Positions 7,927-17,002 of a stretch of DNA of 64,000 bases are shown here, one piece after another. The position numbers and the translations under genes were made by a program. Position 1 is the first letter of the stretch; each line of letters opens with the position of its first letter. Origin of the DNA: Syntrophaceae bacterium (GTDB lineage Bacteria; Desulfobacterota; Syntrophia; Syntrophales; UBA2192). The stretch lies in NCBI GenBank assembly GCA_013177795.1, contig JABLXY010000004.1, positions 420,001 to 484,000 of the forward strand, read 5' to 3'. The notes beneath the pieces are model-generated. The model was not told the origin of the DNA, searched no databases, and saw only the letters and a list, made by a program, of their open reading frames with translations.

Positions 7927-9359
7927 TGGCTTACGAACCCGTCATCGGGCTGGAGGTCCACGCCCAGCTTCTGACCGACTCGAAGATATTCTGCGGCTGC
8001 TCCACGAAGTTCGGGGCCGAGCCCAACCAGCACACCTGCCAGATCTGCCTCGGGATGCCGGGCGTGCTCCCCGTGCTGAACAAGAAGGTCGTGGAGTTCA
8101 CGATCAAGATGGGCCTGGCCACCCACTGCACGATCAACGCCTACGAGAACTTCGCCCGCAAGAACTACTTCTACCCGGATCTGCCCAAGGGCTACCAGAT
8201 CTCGCAGTACGCCCACCCCCTGGCCGAGCACGGCTGGGTCGACATCGTCGTCAACGGCGGGAAGAAGAGGATCGGCATCACCCGCATCCACATGGAGGAG
8301 GACGCCGGCAAGCTCGTCCACGACGAGCGCAACCCCTGGAGCTACGTGGACTTCAACCGCACGGGCGTCCCCCTCATCGAGATCGTGAGCGAACCCGACA
8401 TCCGCAGCCCCGAGGAGGCCTCCGAGTACCTGCGCCGCCTGCGCGACATCCTCGTGTACCTCGAGATCTGCGACGGAAACATGGAGGAGGGCTCCTTCCG
8501 CTGCGACGCCAACGTCTCGATCCGGCCCAAGGGCTCGACGGCCTTCGGCACCCGCACGGAGCTCAAGAACATGAACTCCTTCCGCAACGTCCAGCGGGCC
8601 CTCGAGTACGAGATCAAGCGCCAGCAGTACATCCTGGAGAGCGGCGGCGAGGTGGTCCAGGAGACCCGCCTCTGGGACGACGCCCAGGGGCAGACGCACT
8701 CCATGCGCAGCAAGGAGGAGGCCCACGACTACCGCTACTTCCCCGACCCGGACCTCGTCCCCATCATGATCTCCCGCGAGTGGATCGAGGAGGTCCGCCG
8801 GACGCTCCCCGAGCTCCAGCTCGAGAAGCAGGACCGCTTCGTCGAGCAGTACGGCATCCCCGTCTACGACGCGGGCGTGCTGACCGCCACCCGGGCCCTG
8901 GCCGATTTCTACGAGGAGGCCGTGCGGCTCTGCGGCAAGCCCAAGATCGTCAGCAACTGGGTGATGGGCGACCTGCTGCGGTACCTCAACGAGCAGAGGC
9001 GCGACATCAAGGACAGCCCCGTGACGCCCGCCCACGTGGCGGAGATGATCAACCTCATCGACAACGGGACCATCAGCGGCAAGATCGCCAAGGAGGTCTT
9101 CGAGGAGATGTACCGCTCCTCGAAGCGGCCCTCCGACATCGTCCGGGAAAAGGGCCTCACCCAGATCACCGACGAGGGGGCCGTCGTCAAGGCCATCGAG
9201 GAGGCCATGGCGAAAAACCCGACGCAGCTGGCCGAGTACCGGGCCGGCAAGGAGAAGCTCTTCGCCTTCTTCGTGGGCCAGGTGATGAAGCTCACCAAGG
9301 GCAAGGCCAACCCGCAGCTCGTCAACGACCTGCTCAAGAAGATGCTCTCGGGGTCATGA
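7926..9359 (+). CDS. gatB: Asp/Glu-tRNA amidotransferase subunit B
   Basis: GatB binds the mischarged tRNA, phosphorylates the Glu or Asp side chain with ATP and completes transamidation. The 477-residue protein has the classic [13 protein letters not shown] start, the zinc-binding FCGCSTKFG...CQICLGMPG block (residues 20-44), [20 protein letters not shown] and the C-terminal YqeY/tail domain that clamps tRNA. It overlaps gatA by one base and the following mtnA by four (ATGA), so all five genes of this operon look co-translated. Confidence 0.96.
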   Translation: MAYEPVIGLEVHAQLLTDSKIFCGCSTKFGAEPNQHTCQICLGMPGVLPVLNKKVVEFTIKMGLATHCTINAYENFARKNYFYPDLPKGYQISQYAHPLAEHGWVDIVVNGGKKRIGITRIHMEEDAGKLVHDERNPWSYVDFNRTGVPLIEIVSEPDIRSPEEASEYLRRLRDILVYLEICDGNMEEGSFRCDANVSIRPKGSTAFGTRTELKNMNSFRNVQRALEYEIKRQQYILESGGEVVQETRLWDDAQGQTHSMRSKEEAHDYRYFPDPDLVPIMISREWIEEVRRTLPELQLEKQDRFVEQYGIPVYDAGVLTATRALADFYEEAVRLCGKPKIVSNWVMGDLLRYLNEQRRDIKDSPVTPAHVAEMINLIDNGTISGKIAKEVFEEMYRSSKRPSDIVREKGLTQITDEGAVVKAIEEAMAKNPTQLAEYRAGKEKLFAFFVGQVMKLTKGKANPQLVNDLLKKMLSGS

Positions 9360-10399
9360 TCCGTACCATCCTCTGGGCCGACGACGCCGTCGTGCTCATC
9401 GACCAGAAGGCCCTGCCGGGGAAGGTGCGCTACCTCACCCTCACGGACTGGCGCGACGTGCTCGGGGCCATCAAGGACCTCACCGTCCGCGGGGCCCCGG
9501 CCATCGGGGTGGCCGCGGCCATGGGCATCGCCCTGGGCGCCCTGCATCTCCCCGAGTCCTCCGTCCTGGAGGCCCGCAGGTCCTTCGCGAGGCTCTGCGA
9601 GGCCTTCGCGAAGGCCCGCCCCACGGCGCGGAACCTCTTCTGGGCCATCGAGCGGATGCAGCGCCGCTTCGACGAGACCCTCCCCTCGGGCATCGCGGCG
9701 GCCAAGAAGGCGCTCGTCGCGGAGGCCGTCGCCGTCGGCGAGGAGGACATCGAGATCAACCGCCGCATCGGTTTGAACGGCAAGGACTTCATCCGCGACG
9801 GCGACAACATCCTCACCCACTGCAACGCGGGGGCCCTGGCCACGGCCGGCTACGGCACCGCCCTGGGCGTCGTCCGGGCGGCCCGCGAGGACGGAAAGAG
9901 GCTTCACGTCTACGTCGACGAGACGCGCCCCGTTCTCCAGGGGGCGAGGCTCACCTGCTGGGAGCTGCTCGAGGACCGCATCCCGGCAACCCTCATCACG
10001 GACAGCATGGCGGGCTTCCTCATGGCCCAGGGCAGGGTGAACCTCGTGATCGTCGGGGCCGACCGCATCGCCGCCAACGGCGACACGGCCAACAAGATCG
10101 GCACCTACTCGCTCGCGGTCCTGGCGAAGGAGCACGGGATCCCCTTCTACGTGGCGGCGCCGCTGTCCACCATCGACCGCTCTGTTGCCGACGGTGCCGG
10201 CATCCCCATCGAGGAGCGTCACGCGGACGAGGTCAGGGAGCTCTGCGGCGTCCGGACGGCCCCCGAGAAGGTCGGCGTCTACAACCCCGCCTTCGACGTC
10301 ACCCCGCACCGCTACATCACGGCCATCATCACCGAGGCCGGGGTCGCGAAGCGGCCCTTCGGCCCCTCGATCCGCCGGCTGTTCAGGGCCCCGGCATGA
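9356..10399 (+). CDS. mtnA: Methylthioribose-1-phosphate isomerase
   Basis: MtnA converts 5-methylthioribose-1-phosphate to methylthioribulose-1-phosphate in methionine/5'-methylthioadenosine salvage. In many anaerobes it feeds a dihydroxyacetone-phosphate shunt instead. The 347-residue protein belongs to the eIF2B-related family and keeps the phosphate-binding RGAPAIG (45-51), catalytic Cys156 in THCNAGALA and catalytic Asp236 in [15 protein letters not shown], plus the family C-terminus [11 protein letters not shown]. It starts inside gatB (ATGA overlap) and its own stop overlaps the next ATG in the same way. A degenerate paralogue lies at 59036-60037. Confidence 0.93.
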   Translation: MIRTILWADDAVVLIDQKALPGKVRYLTLTDWRDVLGAIKDLTVRGAPAIGVAAAMGIALGALHLPESSVLEARRSFARLCEAFAKARPTARNLFWAIERMQRRFDETLPSGIAAAKKALVAEAVAVGEEDIEINRRIGLNGKDFIRDGDNILTHCNAGALATAGYGTALGVVRAAREDGKRLHVYVDETRPVLQGARLTCWELLEDRIPATLITDSMAGFLMAQGRVNLVIVGADRIAANGDTANKIGTYSLAVLAKEHGIPFYVAAPLSTIDRSVADGAGIPIEERHADEVRELCGVRTAPEKVGVYNPAFDVTPHRYITAIITEAGVAKRPFGPSIRRLFRAPA

Positions 10400-11013
10400 T
10401 GAAGCTCTTCCTCTTCGACTTCGACGGCGTCCTCGTCGATTCCCTGGCGCTCTACGAGCGGTCGGTCAACGTGTGCCTCGAGCGCATCGGCCGGCCCCCG
10501 ATCGGGAGCCGCGATGAGTTTCTCGATCTCTTCGAGGACAACTTCTACAGCGCGATCGCGAGGCGCGGCGTCGACGTGGAGGCGTTCATGGCGGCCTCGA
10601 AGGCCGTGACCCCCACGCTCGACTACGGCGTCGTGCAGCCCGTCAAGGGGCTCCTGCCCGTTCTGGCCGAGATGAAGGCGCGCCACGGCCTGGTCATCAT
10701 CTCCTCGAACTCCTCCTTTGCGATCCGGCTCATGCTCGCCAAGTTCGGCTTCGAGCCCTATTTCGACGACGTGCTGGGGGCCGATTTCAACTTCAGCAAG
10801 GTCGAGAAGATCCTCTACGCCAAGGGACACTTCGGGACGGATGCCGCGCGCACCTGGTACGTCTGCGACACCGCGGGCGACGTCCGGGAGGCGAGGGAGG
10901 CCGGCGTCAGGACAGCGGCCGTCACCTGGGGCTGGCACCGGAGAGAAAGGCTCGAAAGGGCCCGGCCGGATGCGATGATCGATCAGCCGGCGGACCTGCT
11001 CGACCTGTGCTGA
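10396..11013 (+). CDS. HAD-superfamily phosphatase (phosphoglycolate phosphatase-like)
   Basis: A 205-residue haloacid-dehalogenase hydrolase. Motif I is DFDGVLVDS (nucleophile Asp8, acid Asp10), motif II is IISSNSS, and motif IV is CDTAGDVREARE near residue 160. A helical cap lies between motifs I and II. Such enzymes dephosphorylate small sugars or nucleotides. Four-base overlap with mtnA suggests a role linked to it, possibly with methylthioribulose or other salvage sugar phosphates, but this is inference. It is last in the gatCAB operon. Confidence 0.85.
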   Translation: MMKLFLFDFDGVLVDSLALYERSVNVCLERIGRPPIGSRDEFLDLFEDNFYSAIARRGVDVEAFMAASKAVTPTLDYGVVQPVKGLLPVLAEMKARHGLVIISSNSSFAIRLMLAKFGFEPYFDDVLGADFNFSKVEKILYAKGHFGTDAARTWYVCDTAGDVREAREAGVRTAAVTWGWHRRERLERARPDAMIDQPADLLDLC

Positions 11014-11100
11014 ATTCCCAGTCCGTCTTGCCTGCGGCGATTGACAGGGGCCCCGCGGCTGTGACCCCTTGAGCGGGTTTGCCGCGCCCCGGGACGCCAC

Positions 11101-12051
11101 TCAACGGTCCCACGCCAGCCTAAGTTCCTCGCGGCTGTCGTGCAGCAGGTTCAGATAATCGGTCTCCATCTCGACCATGTCCCCGTCCTGTTTCCGCAGC
11201 CAGTCCGAGAGCCAGGCGAAGCGGACGGCCGTCACGAATTCGGGAAGCACGGCGAAGCCGGAGGCGTCGAAACGCCCCGATGCCCGGAGTTCCCCGATGA
11301 ACGCCAGGGCCATGGGTCCCGCGAGGGCCTCGGGGTCCTCCATCCCCAAGCAGCCCAGAACGAGGGCCGCATCGTAGATCTCCGGCTTGTACCCCGAAAA
11401 CTCCCAGTCGATGACGCCGCGGATCCCCTCCTCGCCCCAGATGACGTTGACGGGGTGGGGGTCCCCGTGGCAGAAGGCGGCCGGGAGGCGGTCGTGGACG
11501 GGGAACAGGCAGGCCTCCAGATTCTCATGCACCCTCCGGACGGCCGCGCAGCAGCCGTGTGCGTGACGGGCGATTTTTGTCATCAGATCGCGGATGAACT
11601 CGGCGATGGGAAAGGGACGCCCCGGTTTGCCGAAGGGGATGCCCTGCGATGTCTCTTTCAGGTCGATGAGGAACCGGGCCAGTGCCTGCCCCCTCCATGC
11701 CTCGAAGGCGTAACCCGGGCGCGCGAGTTCGACGCCGTCGACGAAGGGGGAGATCTGCCAGAAGCCGCCGCCCTCCTTGACGAGGGAATCCCCCTGCCCG
11801 TTTCTGAGGTAGCCGCGGACGCCCGCAAGCCCCCGCGAGACGAGCCAGTCGAGCGTCGCCGCGATCTCGCGCTTCCGCCCGACCGTCCGGGGGGCGACCT
11901 GCTCGAGGACGAAACGCCTTCCCCCCGCGTCCTCGACCACGGTCCTGAACAGGGACCGCTCGGGGCTGCCTGCAGGCGTCAGCTCCGGCCGCTCGGCCTT
12001 GAATTCGATATCCCAGTGACGGAGGATGTCGCTGAAATGGGGGATGGTCAA
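11101..12051 (-). CDS. Aminoglycoside-phosphotransferase-family kinase
   Basis: A 316-residue protein-kinase-like small-molecule phosphotransferase (APH / homoserine kinase II / choline kinase group). The Brenner-type catalytic motif FCHGDPHPVN (His195, Asp197, Asn202) and the metal-binding Asp in VIDWEFSG (Asp215) are intact. The glycine-rich loop region is near 30-45. It begins with TTG at 12051, with AGGA about 10 bases upstream. The substrate cannot be assigned; antibiotic resistance is unlikely from context. It is separated from the next minus-strand gene by about 55 bases. Confidence 0.8.
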   Translation of the reverse strand: MTIPHFSDILRHWDIEFKAERPELTPAGSPERSLFRTVVEDAGGRRFVLEQVAPRTVGRKREIAATLDWLVSRGLAGVRGYLRNGQGDSLVKEGGGFWQISPFVDGVELARPGYAFEAWRGQALARFLIDLKETSQGIPFGKPGRPFPIAEFIRDLMTKIARHAHGCCAAVRRVHENLEACLFPVHDRLPAAFCHGDPHPVNVIWGEEGIRGVIDWEFSGYKPEIYDAALVLGCLGMEDPEALAGPMALAFIGELRASGRFDASGFAVLPEFVTAVRFAWLSDWLRKQDGDMVEMETDYLNLLHDSREELRLAWDR

Positions 12052-12106
12052 TGATGCGAGTCCTTTTCGGAACTTCCCGCCGGTAGCAATCCTGACGGAT
12101 GGTTGC

Positions 12107-12514
12107 TTACTTCGCTGTCCACTTCATCCACGCCGCCGCCGTCCAGCCCCAGACGGCGTTGAATAGGGCGACAAGGGCGGGCGTCCACGTCCCGAGGTCG
12201 AGGCCCATCATGCCCTTGCCCAGCCTCAGGGGGAAGATCACGAAGAGCTGCACCAGGGTGGGCCCGATGCTGAAGAACAGGCCGCGAAGGAAGATGTTTC
12301 TCTCCCAGAGCGGGACGACGAACAGAAGCCCCCAGATCCCGCCCCAGACGATCCTCGGGTAGAGCCAGGCCGGCGTCAGGGGCGCCGAGAGGCTCACGCC
12401 GAGGGCCCCCGTGAGGCCGTACTTCACGGCCAGCCAAAGGCTGAGGCTGTTGACGAGCCCGCCCAGGGCCCCCGCGCCGAAGGCGAGGGTCAGGGTCCTG
12501 GCGAATTTTCTCAT
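12107..12514 (-). CDS. Small hypothetical membrane protein (four hydrophobic segments)
   Basis: A 135-residue protein of unrecognised family. Hydrophobic stretches fall at about residues 7-30, 48-66, 75-97 and 112-130, so it is an inner-membrane protein. I start at ATG 12514 (MRKFARTL), which overlaps the stop of the upstream smr gene by four bases (ATGA). Longer frames extend into smr and have no hydrophobic character. Function is unknown; coupling to the Smr gene suggests only co-expression. Confidence 0.7.
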   Translation of the reverse strand: MRKFARTLTLAFGAGALGGLVNSLSLWLAVKYGLTGALGVSLSAPLTPAWLYPRIVWGGIWGLLFVVPLWERNIFLRGLFFSIGPTLVQLFVIFPLRLGKGMMGLDLGTWTPALVALFNAVWGWTAAAWMKWTAK

Positions 12515-13221
12515 GTCTGCTCCCTCGGGGGGGATTTTTTCTGGCTCTTCGTGACCGGCCTGGTGCGCAGGAGGACGTACGTCGCCCCGGCGCCGCCGTC
12601 GCAGAGCCTCGCGCTCGAGTAGGCGATCACCCACTTGCGCCATGGCCCGCGGGTGAGCCACTCGGTCACCTTGGCCTTCAGGACCGGCTCACCCTGGGAG
12701 GAGAGCCCCCTTCCGTGGATGACGAGGAGTGAGCGGCGGTTCCGGATCACCGACTCCCGGAGGAAATCCTCGAAGGCCGCGCGGGCCTCCTCGACGCCGA
12801 GGCCGTGCAGGTCGATGTGGGCCTGGATGGAGAACTCCCCGCGGTGAAGCCTCTCGGCCATCTTCGGGCTGACCCGGTACCCCGTCCCCTCGATGTACTC
12901 GGGGGTGTCCGCCACGACGAAACCGCGGCCGGACGCGATCAGGGCCTTCATCCCCTCCACGGCGTCCTCCCCGCCGGCCTTCGGTGCCGCGCCCCCGGCA
13001 TGCGGGGTCCCCCGCCCCCCTTCCCGCTCCGGGCCGCTCACGGGGCGGATGCCCTCCATGGCGCGGAGGAAGAACCGTCTCTCCTCGTCCGGGTCGTCTG
13101 GAGGGGGTGGCGGCGCGACAGGTTTTGCAGGCGCCTTCTTGCCAGCGGGCGGGGCGTCCTTGAGGCGGGATTTCAACCCCTTGAAGGGCTGATGCCCGAG
13201 GGGTGCTCGATTCGATTCCAC
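12511..13221 (-). CDS. Smr-domain protein (MutS2 C-terminal-like nuclease)
   Basis: A 236-residue protein with a low-complexity basic/Pro-rich N-terminal half (roughly 1-85) and a C-terminal Smr domain. The two Smr hallmarks are visible: DLHG (137-140) followed by the helix that carries the EARA motif, and HGRG (169-172). Stand-alone Smr proteins act as endonucleases on DNA or on mRNA of stalled ribosomes; which applies here is not known. Start is GTG 13221 with GGAG upstream. The stop overlaps the next gene by four bases. Confidence 0.85.
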   Translation of the reverse strand: MESNRAPLGHQPFKGLKSRLKDAPPAGKKAPAKPVAPPPPPDDPDEERRFFLRAMEGIRPVSGPEREGGRGTPHAGGAAPKAGGEDAVEGMKALIASGRGFVVADTPEYIEGTGYRVSPKMAERLHRGEFSIQAHIDLHGLGVEEARAAFEDFLRESVIRNRRSLLVIHGRGLSSQGEPVLKAKVTEWLTRGPWRKWVIAYSSARLCDGGAGATYVLLRTRPVTKSQKKSPPREQT

Positions 13222-13248
13222 GGTCCGCTCCGGCTGCCGACCCCCGTC

Positions 13249-13740
13249 TCAGAGGTCGTAGAGTTTTTCGTCGACCGACGGGCGCACGCCCTTTTTCCCC
13301 CGGACGGCCTTCTTGGCCAGCGAGAAGAGATCCTCGTCCCCGAGGGCATCCCCCATCTCCTCCTCGATCTTCTCCGGGTCCTCCCCCCTCTCCATCCGCG
13401 CGAGGGCCTCCTCCATCTTCGGCCCCAGGGAAAGCCCCGTGGCGTCGGTCAGCTTCCGCATCAGCCGGGCCGCCTGGCGGGGGTCGTTCTCGTCGAGCCC
13501 GTCGGCCTCCCGCGCGATCATCTCCATGGCCTTTTCCATCTTCGCCTCGTCGAGACCGGCGAGCTCGTCGCCACCGGGCTCCTCCTTCTTCCCGGATAGC
13601 TTCGCGAAGACCGACATCTGGCGCTGGAGCCTGACTTTCCTGCACTTCGGGCAGAAGGGGATCTTCTCCGTGTTCACGCTGCGGGAGAAGAAATTGTAGA
13701 TCGTGTTGCACTTGCGGCAGTAGAACTCGTAGATGGGCAT
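13249..13740 (-). CDS. FmdB-type zinc-ribbon regulatory protein
   Basis: A 163-residue protein starting MPIYEFYCRKC, the hallmark of the FmdB/CxxC_CxxC_SSSS family. Cys8, Cys11, Cys30 and Cys33 form the zinc ribbon (CRKC ... CPKC). The remainder is a long acidic, helical extension (about 60-160) rich in Asp, Glu and Lys, much longer than the usual 70-110 residue FmdB proteins. The family was linked to regulation of formamidase in methylotrophs, but for most members function is unknown. It is the first gene of the minus-strand run fmdB-smr-membrane protein. Confidence 0.82.
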   Translation of the reverse strand: MPIYEFYCRKCNTIYNFFSRSVNTEKIPFCPKCRKVRLQRQMSVFAKLSGKKEEPGGDELAGLDEAKMEKAMEMIAREADGLDENDPRQAARLMRKLTDATGLSLGPKMEEALARMERGEDPEKIEEEMGDALGDEDLFSLAKKAVRGKKGVRPSVDEKLYDL

Positions 13741-14032
13741 GGGGCCTACCTCGCCTGATCGAAGCGGTTTCGATCAAGCAAGATTCTTACAGCGAATTGA
13801 CGGTTTCCGACCGCTCTGATGCTCGCTTCGCTGCAGGCGCAAAAACTCGCCCTCCGGGCTCAAACAGTTTGCGCTGCAGGCGCTTCGCTTCGCAAAGAGC
13901 GTTTACCGGAAACGCGTCAAACTTCGCTATCCAGAATCCTGCTCGCTCTCGTCTCATGCGGAAGCGGATGTGAAACCAGTCCGTTGGGCATCATTGTAGC
14001 GATTCAAGGGTCAAAATCAAGAGGGCTCGTTC
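13741..14032. repeat. Intergenic region with hairpin and Cys/Ala-shadow repeat
   Basis: No gene is seen in these 292 bases. A perfect 8-bp hairpin TGATCGAA/TTCGATCA (13756-13776) lies just upstream of fmdB and would form in its leader. From about 13790 to 13960 there are GC-rich imperfect repeats of GCTTCGCT-GCAGGCGC type (two GCTGCAGGCGC-like copies near 13829 and 13874, and the pair ACGGTTTCCG / CGGAAAC). I recall similar spacers from other Desulfobacterota, which suggests a dispersed repeat, but I cannot verify that here. Confidence 0.45.
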
Positions 14033-15313
14033 TCACCCCCGCACCGTCATGCCTTCTTCCCCGTTCATCGCCTCCAGCCGCTCCACGCGCTCGGCCAGGG
14101 GCGGGTGGGAGTAGTGGAAGGCGACGTAAGCCGGGTGCGGGTGGAGATTGGCCAGGTTCTCCTTCGCCAACCTCCTGAGGGCCTGGGCGAGGGAGCGGGT
14201 CGACCCGACGAGCCCGAGCGCATAGCGGTCGGCGTCACGCTCGTACTTGCGCGAGAGGGCGGCCCCGAGGGGCGAGAGAAAAAAGACGGCCGGCTTGAGC
14301 ACGACGGCAGCCAGCAGCAGCCCCGCGTAGGGCAGGGGAGCGGCGAACCCGAAGGTCTCGTAGAGCAGCGGCCAGCCCATGAGCCGGAAGACGACGTAGA
14401 ACCCCGCAAAGGAGACGGCCTCCATGAGCAGGAGCTGCTTGAGCACGTGGCGAAGCTTCCAGTGGCCGATCTCGTGGGCAAGCACGGCGGCGATCTCGTC
14501 GTGGCTGTGGGTGGCGATGAGCGTGTCGTACAGCACGATTCGCTTCGATCGGCCCAGGCCCGTGAAGTAGGCATTGGAGTGCCGGCTGCGCTTTCCGGCA
14601 TCGACCTCGAAGATCCCCTCGGCCCGGAGCCCCGCCTTTTCGGCGAGGCGCAGGATGCGTTCCCGCAGCGCCTCGTCCCTGAGCGGCGTGTACGTGTTGA
14701 ACAGCGGGGCGATCACCAGGGGGTAGAGCCAGATCATCAGCATCTGGAACAGGGCGAAGAACGCCCACGCGGCCAGCCACCAGGCCCGCGGGAGCCAGTG
14801 GACGAGCGAGAGGAAGGGGATGAACAGCAGGGCCATCAGGACGAGGGAGACGGCCGTGGACTTGGCCAGGTCGGCGAGCCAGAGCCGAGGCGTGATCGTG
14901 CTGAAGCCGTATTTTTTCTCGATGACGAAGGTGTCCCAGAGGCTGAACGGGATGTCGAGCAGGACGCTCGCCCCGTAGAGGATGCCGAAGAACAGCGTGC
15001 CGGACCAGACAGGATGGATACCCAGGGCCTCGACCGAGCCCGCGAGCCACGGGAGGGCACCGGCGAGCAGCACGGCCAGCAGGATGGCGTCGTCGGCGAG
15101 CGACTCCAGCGCGTGGAAGCGCGACGACTCGACCGTGTAGTCCCGCATGCGGGCCAGGGTGGCGGCGTCGATCTCGCCCCGGAAGGCCCCGGGGACGATG
15201 TGGCCGTGCCGGAGCAGGTGGGCGACATTGAGCCAGGTCAGCGCGTACCGCGTGAGGGCGGCGGCGGCAAACAACGTGAAGAAGGCCGCGGACAGGGCGT
15301 TGAACTGGATCAT
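14033..15313 (-). CDS. M48-family CAAX-protease-like metalloprotease (Ste24/HtpX type)
   Basis: A 426-residue integral membrane zinc protease. Several membrane segments precede the active site; the zinc motif is HEIGH (280-284) in VLAHEIGHWKLRH, the third ligand Glu lies in KYERDADRYA, and the Ste24-type SNAYFTG motif is at 246-252. Eukaryotic Ste24 cleaves prenylated CAAX proteins; bacterial relatives act in membrane protein quality control. I chose ATG 15313 (MIQFNAL). An ATG at 15334 that overlaps the thyX stop (ATGA) is an alternative adding seven residues, but it lacks a ribosome binding site. Confidence 0.88.
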   Translation of the reverse strand: MIQFNALSAAFFTLFAAAALTRYALTWLNVAHLLRHGHIVPGAFRGEIDAATLARMRDYTVESSRFHALESLADDAILLAVLLAGALPWLAGSVEALGIHPVWSGTLFFGILYGASVLLDIPFSLWDTFVIEKKYGFSTITPRLWLADLAKSTAVSLVLMALLFIPFLSLVHWLPRAWWLAAWAFFALFQMLMIWLYPLVIAPLFNTYTPLRDEALRERILRLAEKAGLRAEGIFEVDAGKRSRHSNAYFTGLGRSKRIVLYDTLIATHSHDEIAAVLAHEIGHWKLRHVLKQLLLMEAVSFAGFYVVFRLMGWPLLYETFGFAAPLPYAGLLLAAVVLKPAVFFLSPLGAALSRKYERDADRYALGLVGSTRSLAQALRRLAKENLANLHPHPAYVAFHYSHPPLAERVERLEAMNGEEGMTVRG

Positions 15314-15330
15314 GGCGGTTGGCCCCCGGG

Positions 15331-16800
15331 TCATGCGGGCGGGAAGGCGTCCCGGTAGATCTCCGCGAAGCGGTCCTTGCCCCCGGCCATCATCAGGGTG
15401 AGCGGCATGGCCTCGCGCCCCAGCGCGAGCATCCTCTCCGTCAGCCGGCGGATGTCCCACTGGGCGTGGCGGTCGGCCCGGAGCCGCGCGATGTGGTAGA
15501 GCTCCCGGGCGTTGAGCTTCATCAGGACGCGCTTGCGGTGCGCATTGGTCAGGATGTAGGGCGCCGCCGAGGGCGCGGCGCGCCGGATCGCCTCGTAGGT
15601 CTCCTCCGTGCGGGCCGTCATCTCTCGGAAGGGGGCCTCCATGCCGACGGCGGCGATCGAGGGCGGCACGGTCACGCCGAGGGCCGGGTCGTAATCCTGC
15701 GCGACCAGGGTGGCCATCCGGTGCCGCTTGAGCTGCGCGAAGCACGATGCGCTCACGACGAGATCGAACTGCAGATCCGCATTTTCGAACTCCCGCAGCG
15801 GCGCATCCCAGGGCTGCATGCGGCGGAAGGACGCCTTGAAGAGGCCCGCGCGGTCTTCGGGCGGGAGGGCCGCCGCGGCCTTCAGGCACTGTGCCATGGG
15901 AAGCCGGGAGGAGGAGTGCAGAAGGGCGGCGGCGATCCGGGTGTCCGCATCGGGGGTCGCCCACACCAGGCGGACCTCCTCCACGGGCCCGGCGGCCGGG
16001 GCGAGCCCCGCCCGGTCGAGGGCCGGCCCGGCGATCGCCCGGAGATCGTCGCGCGTGAGGCGGTCGAACGCCGTGGCCTCCGTGTAGCGGACGAGCGAGG
16101 GCGCGATGCCCTTCGTCGCGTCGTAGAGCTGCCGGCTGTACTCCCTGGCCTCCTCGAGCGGGTGGGCCGCGAGGCGCCGGAGCATGAGCTCGAGGTTCCG
16201 CGTGTTGAGCGTCATGCCGAGCTGGGCCTCCGTGGCGAGGCACAGCACGTAGCGGGCGTCCTCCTTGGCCCAGCCCTCCAGCATGGGGCGGTTGGCGGGG
16301 ACGGCGGCAAGCTCCCGGTTTGCATCGAGGACCCAGGGCAGCAGTCTTTCGTAGAGCCTGTGGTAGAGGGCATTCTGGGCCTTGACGGTCACCGTGAAGG
16401 TCTCGGCGAGGCCGGCCTCCCGGATCTCCCGGGGGATGACGAAGTCGTCCTGCAGCAGGACGTAACGCTGGGATTTCTCCGTGTAGGAGCACAGCCGGAA
16501 CTTCTCGATCTCCTCGACGAGCAGGCGCGAGACCCCCAGGACGTCGATGTTGAACACGGCGTGCTCGGCAATCGAGCTGTGGCCCATGTCGAAGACGATG
16601 GCCTGGTTGGAGCGGCGGGCCTTGTCCACGTCCCGGCGGGCGGCGGCCCTGAGCTCGTCGACGGGGGCCGGGCTTCGGCTGATGCGGGCATAGGCCGCCG
16701 AGAGGGTCTCGGGCGTGAAGTGCTCGGCGTGCGGGTTTGCGGCCCGGATGTCCCGGATCGTTTCGACATCGAGGTTGAAGCCGGCAAGGATGACCTTCAC
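15331..16800 (-). CDS. Double-domain ThyX-like flavin-dependent thymidylate synthase
   Basis: A 489-residue protein made of two ThyX-like halves; normal ThyX has about 220-270 residues. The N-terminal half has GHSSIAEH (73-80) and a motif ending SYTEKSQRY (105-113), matching the SxNExSxRY part of the ThyX signature, but RHR is replaced by KFR (100-102). The C-terminal half has RHR (359-361) but lacks the SxNExSxRY part, while retaining the NARELYHIARLRADRHAQW signature helix (430-448). The GTG start at 16800 has AGGAGG 10 bases upstream. ThyX normally makes dTMP from dUMP with FAD and methylene-tetrahydrofolate. Whether this form is active is unclear. Its stop lies 17 bases before the protease gene. 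Confidence 0.82.
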   Translation of the reverse strand: MKVILAGFNLDVETIRDIRAANPHAEHFTPETLSAAYARISRSPAPVDELRAAARRDVDKARRSNQAIVFDMGHSSIAEHAVFNIDVLGVSRLLVEEIEKFRLCSYTEKSQRYVLLQDDFVIPREIREAGLAETFTVTVKAQNALYHRLYERLLPWVLDANRELAAVPANRPMLEGWAKEDARYVLCLATEAQLGMTLNTRNLELMLRRLAAHPLEEAREYSRQLYDATKGIAPSLVRYTEATAFDRLTRDDLRAIAGPALDRAGLAPAAGPVEEVRLVWATPDADTRIAAALLHSSSRLPMAQCLKAAAALPPEDRAGLFKASFRRMQPWDAPLREFENADLQFDLVVSASCFAQLKRHRMATLVAQDYDPALGVTVPPSIAAVGMEAPFREMTARTEETYEAIRRAAPSAAPYILTNAHRKRVLMKLNARELYHIARLRADRHAQWDIRRLTERMLALGREAMPLTLMMAGGKDRFAEIYRDAFPPA

Positions 16801-17002
16801 GGGTTGCGCCCCCTCCTGTGGCAGGCGGGATTTTATAACAGGATTTCCCGCACCGGTCAAACCGCATTTCTCCGACTGGCGGCCCCGCCCGGCCGTCCGT
16901 CCGCGGGTTTGCGGGGAATGAGGCAATTTAGGGGTAGCGTTTTGGGCAAAATGTGTTAAATAGAAAAAGCGCAGCGCCCCGGTGCGCTCAACGGAAAGCG
17001 GG

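Noticed and set aside
11041-11046. TTGACA -35 box on the plus strand
   Set aside because: No plus-strand gene follows; the next genes are on the minus strand, and no -10 is seen.
15319-16959. A 546-residue plus-strand frame over the thyX gene
   Set aside because: Shadow of the ThyX gene; the minus-strand protein has recognisable family motifs.
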